Source: Gracilaria caudata (Eukaryota > Rhodophyta > Florideophyceae > Gracilariales > Gracilariaceae). From it: DNA of 11,610 bases. Positions 8,201 through 11,610 of this stretch are shown here, one piece after another. Location of the stretch: contig JASCIV010000824.1 in the NCBI GenBank assembly GCA_030374735.1, forward strand, positions 1 through 11,610, written 5' to 3'. Both the position numbers and the translations under genes were made by a program. Every line of letters starts with the position of its first letter. Position 1 is the first letter of the stretch. The notes under the pieces are model-generated. The model saw nothing but the letters and a program-made list of their open reading frames with translations, was not told where the DNA came from and searched no databases.

Positions 8201-9522
8201 TGTCCGGGTCTTGTGATGCAACGGTGCGGGTGTGGGACGCCCAAAGTGGCGACGCCGTCGGGAGGCCGCTGCGAGGTCACACAGGCGCGCTGGAGTGCGT
8301 TGCAATCAGCGCGGACGGCACTTGGATTGTGTCAGGGTCGCATGACAAGACGGTGCGGGTGTGGGATGCACGAAGTGGCAACGCTGTAGGGCAGCCGCTG
8401 CAAGGTCACACACACTGGGTGAACTGCGTGGTACTGAGTACGGATGGCACTCGGATTGTGTCAGGGTCTTCGGACAAGACGGTGCGGGTGTGGGATGCAC
8501 GAAGTGGCAACGCCGTAGGGCAGCCGCTGCAAGGTCACACAGAGTGGGTGAGGTGCATTGCACTGAGCGCGGACGGCACGCAGATTGTATCAGGATCTTC
8601 AGATAAGACAATGCGGGTGTGGGACGCACGTCGTGGCAACGCCGTCAGGCAGCAGCTGCAAGGTCACACAGAGTGGGTGGCGTGCGTAGCAGTCAGCGCG
8701 GATGGCACTCGGATTGTGTCAGGGTCTATGGACGGGACGGTACGGGTGTGGGACGCACGAAGTGGAAAAGCTGTCGGGCAGCCGCTGCAAGGTTCCACAC
8801 ACTCGGTCAGGTGCGTAGCAGTAAACGCGGACGGCACTCGGATTGTGTCAGGGTCTTGGGACACGACGTTGCGCGTGTGGGATGCACGAAATGGTAAGTC
8901 CGTCGGGCAGCCACTGCGAGGTTTCACACGCTCGGTGACGTGCGTGGCAGTTAGCGGGGACGGCACTCGGGTTGTATCAGGTTCGTTTGACAAGATAGTG
9001 TGCATATGGGACGCTCAAAGTGGCAAGGCCATCGGGCAGCCGCTAAAAGGTCACACAGACTCAGTGGAGTGCGTAGCAGTGAACGCGGATGGCACTCGGA
9101 TTGTGTCCGGGTCTCGTGACGCGACGGTGCGGGTGTGGGACGCACCAAGTGGCAACACGGTCGGTCAGCCGCTGCAGGGTCACACGGGCGGAGTGCTGCG
9201 CGTGGCCGTGAGCGCGGACGGCACTCGCGTTGTCTCGGAAGATTGGTCTGTGCTCCGGCTGTGGGCGGTGAACTCGCATGGCGGCGAGTGTGTGCTCACA
9301 TCACGTGATGCCGCGTGGCAGCGCACCATCGATTCGCTGGCGCTTACGTGGTCGTCCGGAAGCGATTCAAGCGTTTGGAGGCCAGAGTCAGCAGAGGTAA
9401 GCGACGGCACCGAGGACGGAGCTCAGGTTGTGCTTGGAACCTGCGATGCTCCTGTGCGCAATGTTAATAACGGGGATGTGTATTTCGATGGGTACTTCAG
9501 ATCGTGTCGAATTGTGCGGTAA
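5287..9522 (+). CDS. TIR / NB-ARC / APAF1-like helical / WD40 NLR-type immune receptor
   Basis: A 1411-residue STAND-class signalling ATPase, probably a cytosolic sensor of infection or damage. Domains: TIR about 19-125 (FLSHAGEDK at 24-32; FFD at 51-53; the conserved motif SPEFVAKEWPMREL with Glu94 at the catalytic position of NADase TIRs). NB-ARC about 255-590: Walker A GKGGVGKT (276-283), Walker B LFLIDDIW (361-368), YTTR sensor (393-396), GLPL (453-456), and LHD (583-585) in the MHD position. A charged linker covers about 612-660. A helical region at about 676-775, with RILRRAGYTAELLRLL and LHGRLLG, resembles the APAF-1 helical domain of NB-ARC/WD40 proteins. WD40 blades run from about 864 to 1335, eight of them perfect 43-residue units, followed by a 75-residue tail. 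The start is the first ATG after an in-frame TAG at 5281 (G at -3). No intron is needed. The TIR motif AKEWPxREL looks closer to bacterial-type TIRs than to the plant WCLxEL form. By family, oligomerisation on ligand binding would activate TIR NAD+ cleavage. The ligand is unknown. Confidence 0.95.
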   Translation: MTYTHLSSLSPNASAAQTPSFAIFLSHAGEDKETIARPLCQRLCNQGISVFFDVESFRLGDDCPKVMNEAMRTAPVGIFIMSPEFVAKEWPMRELLCFVDHYDRAVAADETPPLLIPVFYRLSTRDCRDPNMFDTYSSLFVEHGLVRRAMSGVVSFQAVSHALDTAATIWSIENDLGASNRDRPHMVATRESFLQLIENRVLERLGEEMPDLINKCHPVKYAQIQHQDGYIAVNMVPPNPPRLTLDYSSATTCEGNLRGAVLGDSGSRIVAVVASGKGGVGKTCAIKGLAEDVQVKRAFPDGILYIELGNDAGTSDLVEGIAKIVDRTGGSEQLQREIKGAKFVKEACEKAANWFGQRRCLFLIDDIWKLNGIDSKVLATLGLIVNANSRMVYTTRDEHFLRRADKVIKFEAMETFGELSRQMFLKHAGFEESIELDHKNEKALKYFLSLCSGLPLGFGIVGGSVWEYSRQCLNEQDALSECYRDILSHEKDLMDEEAEDYGKLPRIVDMSLQVLKERNKEVDFGKRFRALCVVQKQQSVPGEMLQKLWALDTLKETRRIVEQLANVSVVEMTRKEGSFFLKLHDLILDVATWKATEENETKSFFQKLVGNYISYDRKRKGNDGLTSAKRNLGTSDQPGNVKTQGGEKEEVVTGAITEATGSSTWCHAWWNVEDDGYIYNNICRILRRAGYTAELLRLLSKPQWIVKRMVNGGMFCVEQDLEHGEAMSEENASHCADRKEHLEMIGRAARLSARFVNNNPREVWFQLHGRLLGHSMESKLTSEFLKRMEMCAPKPWLKASVGLLEQAGGGAFEILNGPGEVVCTRVEGDEIWILWADRDEYVMHVGRYNRKHNRYEHEELKGVREERCMLHIASFLPDQRSVVTVHHGSTYGSIRVWNRHTGVCEQTVWHKCENHRSYIQFYADGTRMACEMWNHSVQLWDTLSGKTIGQPLQGHKDWVRCVAMSADGTRFVSGSCDATVRVWDAQSGDAVGRPLRGHTGALECVAISADGTWIVSGSHDKTVRVWDARSGNAVGQPLQGHTHWVNCVVLSTDGTRIVSGSSDKTVRVWDARSGNAVGQPLQGHTEWVRCIALSADGTQIVSGSSDKTMRVWDARRGNAVRQQLQGHTEWVACVAVSADGTRIVSGSMDGTVRVWDARSGKAVGQPLQGSTHSVRCVAVNADGTRIVSGSWDTTLRVWDARNGKSVGQPLRGFTRSVTCVAVSGDGTRVVSGSFDKIVCIWDAQSGKAIGQPLKGHTDSVECVAVNADGTRIVSGSRDATVRVWDAPSGNTVGQPLQGHTGGVLRVAVSADGTRVVSEDWSVLRLWAVNSHGGECVLTSRDAAWQRTIDSLALTWSSGSDSSVWRPESAEVSDGTEDGAQVVLGTCDAPVRNVNNGDVYFDGYFRSCRIVR
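8134..9165 (+). repeat. eight tandem 129-bp WD40 units inside the receptor
   Basis: Residues 950-1293 are eight consecutive units of exactly 43 residues with no indel. In unit numbering, Cys12, Asp18-Gly19-Thr20, Val23-Ser24-Gly25-Ser26, Asp28, Trp34-Asp35-Ala36 and Gly39 are invariant. Variation clusters at positions 8, 9, 11, 27 and 29. At DNA level neighbouring units remain very similar (GTGTCAGGGTCT, GTGTGGGA and GGTCACACA recur). Weaker blades flank the array (about 864-949 and 1294-1335). Confidence 0.95.
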
Positions 9523-9537
9523 AAGGAAGCAATGCAG

Positions 9538-9566
9538 GTGATCATGATCATCATGATGATGATCAC
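9538..9566. repeat. palindromic ATC/ATG tract after the receptor stop
   Basis: Perfect 8-base inverted arms GTGATCAT (9538-9545) and ATGATCAC (9559-9566) enclose an ATC/ATG-rich centre. It starts 16 bases after the stop codon and so lies in the 3' untranslated region. It could fold as a hairpin in RNA or simply be a trinucleotide slippage tract. Confidence 0.5.
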
Positions 9567-10238
9567 AAATCGTCGTGCTTCGTGACTTGGGTGACCTGAC
9601 GCAGCCCCTCTGAGAAAACCCTGGCCAGCGAGACGTAACGACGTGCCATCCAGGTCCGCAAGGGCAAACGACGAGCTGAGCGATCGCTTGGACCACCGCT
9701 GGGTCTCCGCATTTGCTGATGTCCAGTGATGTGACACAGAAAAAGCAGAAAACGCTTTCTGGTCGATCATGCGAGCAGTTTCTTTGACGACAACCTTCTC
9801 ATCCTCGTCACGTGTTGCACGCAATTTTGACGGGCAAGCTGACCTGCGACTTGTCGAGAATTTTTGATGAGTGTCTCTCTCTCTCTCTGGATGGGAAGGG
9901 ACGACTGGTGAACGCAGCCAGCGCAAGCGCGCATACGCGCATGTTTTCCATTGTGAGCGCGTGTAGTGACGGTGATTTTATGCAAATGAGAGAACGACAG
10001 AGAACGAGCTGCAACATGCTGTAGATGCCTTTTCGAATGAGACGCTGCAGGAAAGACATGGATACGCCACAAACACGAAAGCAAGGCGTTGCTTGTGTGA
10101 CGCCGCAAGCAAGCCGCCCATTCGCACGCATCGGGTTGCACGCGTTCACGCAACTACGTGATCACGTTTGAACCATGCAAGCAGCCACCACACCTCGGTG
10201 TTTGCCGCGCTGTTTGTTGCTTCAAGCAGTGCGTTTTG
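9567..10238. other. 3' flank of the receptor without recognised gene
   Basis: No credible gene. It includes a short (TC)n microsatellite at 9874-9888 and a run of alternating purine-pyrimidine bases near 9923-9943. Minus-strand frames here (for example 9423-9926) overlap the receptor 3' end and have no recognised domain. No tRNA or other RNA gene is apparent. Confidence 0.45.
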
Positions 10239-10700
10239 ATGGCCAGCTGTGTAACGCGCTTCCGTACTACGCTTCATGAGCGCCGGCGATTGCGCGCCAT
10301 CGCCGCTGTCGCGTGCTGCTCTGCGGCGCTCTTCTTCGCGCCTGCAGTTGCAAGTCACGGCGCCTTCGCGTTAGGCATGGGGTACCTTGCGTTCTCGAAC
10401 CCTGCCAAGCATCCTCCTTCACGCACACCGGTTCACGTCAAACTCGCTCACTCCGAATTTACTTTCTCACAGTGCAAGCACGGAGCTGTTCCGACCACGC
10501 TTCGCCACGAAAAAGAGCAATTAGAACCACAACAACCGCAACCCAAACGTTTGAACTTAAAACTCAACTCCGCCTTCACCACGCAACACCGCGTCCCACT
10601 GCCGTCGAACGTTGGCCACCAAAACTTCTTCATGCGCCAACAAGCAAAAGTGCAGCTCGCTCATCACTCTCGCCGCTTGCAACTCTCATCAACATGTTAA
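10239..10700 (+). CDS. doubtful 153-residue ORF with one hydrophobic segment
   Basis: Starting at the ATG at 10239 (the frame is open from 10158), the product has a basic stretch RRRLR (15-19). A hydrophobic, Ala-rich segment of about 20-53 follows (AIAAVACCSAALFFAPAVAS then GAFALGMGYLAF), like a signal peptide, transit peptide or membrane anchor. The rest is polar and rich in Gln, His and Lys with no known domain. The frame ends 100 bp from the stop of the convergent coiled-coil gene copy 2. The first half favours C or G at third codon positions; the second half does not obviously. It could be a lineage-specific small membrane or secreted protein, or chance. An overlapping frame at 10313-10771 is equally open. 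Confidence 0.2.
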   Translation: MASCVTRFRTTLHERRRLRAIAAVACCSAALFFAPAVASHGAFALGMGYLAFSNPAKHPPSRTPVHVKLAHSEFTFSQCKHGAVPTTLRHEKEQLEPQQPQPKRLNLKLNSAFTTQHRVPLPSNVGHQNFFMRQQAKVQLAHHSRRLQLSSTC

Positions 10701-10800
10701 GCGAACAACAAACTGTTCAACAAACGCAAGTTCAAAGTCATATTCTCGGTTTTACATTCTTGATCATTTGACTACACCCAAGGGCTACACAGCAAATCTA

Positions 10801-11265
10801 TCATTTCCCTCCTTTGTCCTTAAGTTCCTCCTCCAGCTGCCGAATTATGCCATCCCTGCGGGCGACCTTCTGTTTCATGGCCATGTGAATGCCTTCAAGC
10901 TCATGAATTCGCTTCACCGCCCGCTCTCTTTCCAGAGCATAAGCTTCACTGAATTTCAGTTGCTTTTTCATTTGCTCTATCTCCCTTTCAACCTCAGCAG
11001 TTTGCGTTTTTATTGCATCGTGCTTTTCCCATGCCTCCCGGTGAAGATTGCCTATACGCTCTCTCCACATTTTCTGTTTTTCTTTTAGCGCTTTTCTTAC
11101 TTGCGCATTGAAGTTGCAGTTACGCTCCCTCAGTATATTTAGCTTTTGCCCGAGGCCTTCCTCTCCTTCAACTAGACCTTGTATGCGAGCTTTACGCTTC
11201 CTGTTACGGAAGCTGGAATTAGCTGCGACCAGAATCATACCCAGCTTTAAAACAATGCCGATCAT
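10801..11265 (-). CDS. small coiled-coil protein with hydrophobic N-terminus, copy 2 (unknown function)
   Basis: Second copy of the 154-residue protein at 8-472: 138 of 154 residues identical, same start and stop, no gaps. It has the same layout: hydrophobic residues 2-15, basic RNRKR (20-24), then a long charged coiled coil to the end. Differences are scattered and mostly in the coil (for example E to A and R to N near the middle, and the last two residues), so the heptad pattern is kept. The frame stays open 108 codons further upstream, but that extension crosses the TATA box and is broken by indels in copy 1, so the conserved Met at 11265 (A at -3) is the start. The gene is convergent with the receptor, whose stop lies 1.3 kb away. 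Function unknown; paralogues drifting under constraint is the best description. Confidence 0.85.
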   Translation of the reverse strand: MIGIVLKLGMILVAANSSFRNRKRKARIQGLVEGEEGLGQKLNILRERNCNFNAQVRKALKEKQKMWRERIGNLHREAWEKHDAIKTQTAEVEREIEQMKKQLKFSEAYALERERAVKRIHELEGIHMAMKQKVARRDGIIRQLEEELKDKGGK

Positions 11266-11384
11266 GTTGTTGGAGTTGGATGTGGAAAACAAAAACGTAG
11301 AGCTTGATCTGTGGGATGTGGGGGTAGATTTGCGGATAACTTGGGTGGCGGAAAAAGATGGAGCACTCACAGGCCGAAGTCCCT

Positions 11385-11394
11385 CCCTTTTATA
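11385..11394 (-). promoter_or_regulatory. TATA box of coiled-coil gene copy 2
   Basis: TATAAAAGGG on the minus strand, identical to the copy 1 element including flanks (AGTATAAAAGGGAGGGACTT). It lies 120 bp upstream of the ATG against 149 bp in copy 1, the difference being indels in the leader. A further similar block lies at about 11405-11490. Confidence 0.7.
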
Positions 11395-11610
11395 CTGTTT
11401 CACACCGTCTCCCACCCCCTGATGATTTGCCTTCTCGCCTCCAACCGCCCAAGTTCTACGCTCAGCTGGTGTCAGTTCAGCTCCATTGAGGGGCATTACA
11501 ACCCCAAACGTGACACAATGCTCTCCCGTTCCATAGAAAACGAACCATTCAAGTGCAAATACGATGCTATCTTCCGCGCCATTCTGCATTGGCTACTTCA
11601 GAATGCATTA

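Larger units (their letters stand above)
10794..11610. repeat. direct repeat B carrying a coiled-coil gene and its promoter
   Basis: Partner of the repeat at 1-860, in the same orientation, cut by the right window edge. Homology begins at AAATCTATCA and is still visible at the last bases (GCATTGGCTACT). The pair encloses about 9.9 kb that includes the receptor gene. Confidence 0.85.

Noticed and set aside
7865..9279. Series of minus-strand and alternate-frame ORFs across the WD40 array
   Set aside because: They repeat with the same 129-bp period as the WD40 units and are shadows of the repeated coding sequence.
9423..9926. 167-codon minus-strand frame at the receptor 3' end
   Set aside because: It overlaps the receptor coding end by 100 bp antisense, crosses the ATC/ATG tract as a poly-Ile/Met run, and has no known domain.
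10801..11589. 262-codon minus-strand frame as one longer protein
   Set aside because: The upstream 108 codons run through the TATA box and leader, and in copy 1 the corresponding frame is shifted by indels. Only the 154-codon part is conserved without gaps.
1..11610. The two flanking repeats as LTRs of one large retrotransposon
   Set aside because: The repeats contain a constrained coding region that is far better conserved than the rest of the repeat, no gag-pol lies between them, and no TG...CA termini, primer-binding site or polypurine tract could be seen.
1..11610. tRNA, rRNA, CRISPR array, bacterial operon or insertion sequence
   Set aside because: No T-loop-like GGTTCGAATC pattern, rRNA motif, spaced short direct repeats, Shine-Dalgarno-led gene cluster or transposase with terminal inverted repeats was found by eye.

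Overview
The window looks like nuclear DNA from an intron-poor eukaryote. Three things point that way: a classical TATAAAAGGG box sits in front of two related genes, there are kilobases of non-coding spacer with no Shine-Dalgarno-led operons, and leaders precede the start codons. The central gene is a single uninterrupted 1411-codon reading frame. Large single-exon genes, roughly even base composition and NB-ARC/WD40 receptors would fit a florideophyte red alga. A fungus or another protist is not excluded, and I could not search a database.

Layout: (1) 8-472, minus strand: a 154-residue coiled-coil protein of unknown function, with its TATA box at 621-630. (2) About 863-5100: more than 4 kb with no convincing intact gene. 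It holds a diverged short duplication (1523-1600 / 1822-1917), a possible reverse-transcriptase scrap on the minus strand (2579-2785), another anonymous open fragment (4117-4332) and a perfect 10-bp hairpin (4800-4823). (3) 5287-9522, plus strand: the main gene, a TIR / NB-ARC / APAF1-like helical / WD40 receptor of the NLR (STAND ATPase) class. (4) 9523-10800: mostly spacer, with a palindromic ATC/ATG tract directly after the receptor stop and one doubtful ORF. (5) 10801-11265, minus strand: a second copy of the coiled-coil gene, together with its promoter.

The receptor has every part expected of a working sensor: a TIR domain with the conserved catalytic-type glutamate, complete nucleotide-binding motifs (Walker A, Walker B, GLPL, and an LHD in the MHD position), a helical arm, and a beta-propeller array. 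Eight of its WD40 repeats are exactly 43 residues (129 bp) long. They are almost identical except at a few positions that change from blade to blade, the pattern known from fungal HET-D/HET-E recognition repeats. That pattern is the most interesting signal in the window: it suggests a diversifying recognition surface kept uniform elsewhere by repeat exchange.

The receptor is bracketed by direct repeats of at least 0.8 kb, each carrying a coiled-coil gene plus promoter. The two coding parts align without a gap (about 93.5% identical bases, 138 of 154 residues), while the leaders differ by insertions and deletions, so these look like constrained duplicate genes rather than retrotransposon LTRs. 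Whether the coiled-coil proteins work with the receptor is unknown; only proximity suggests it.
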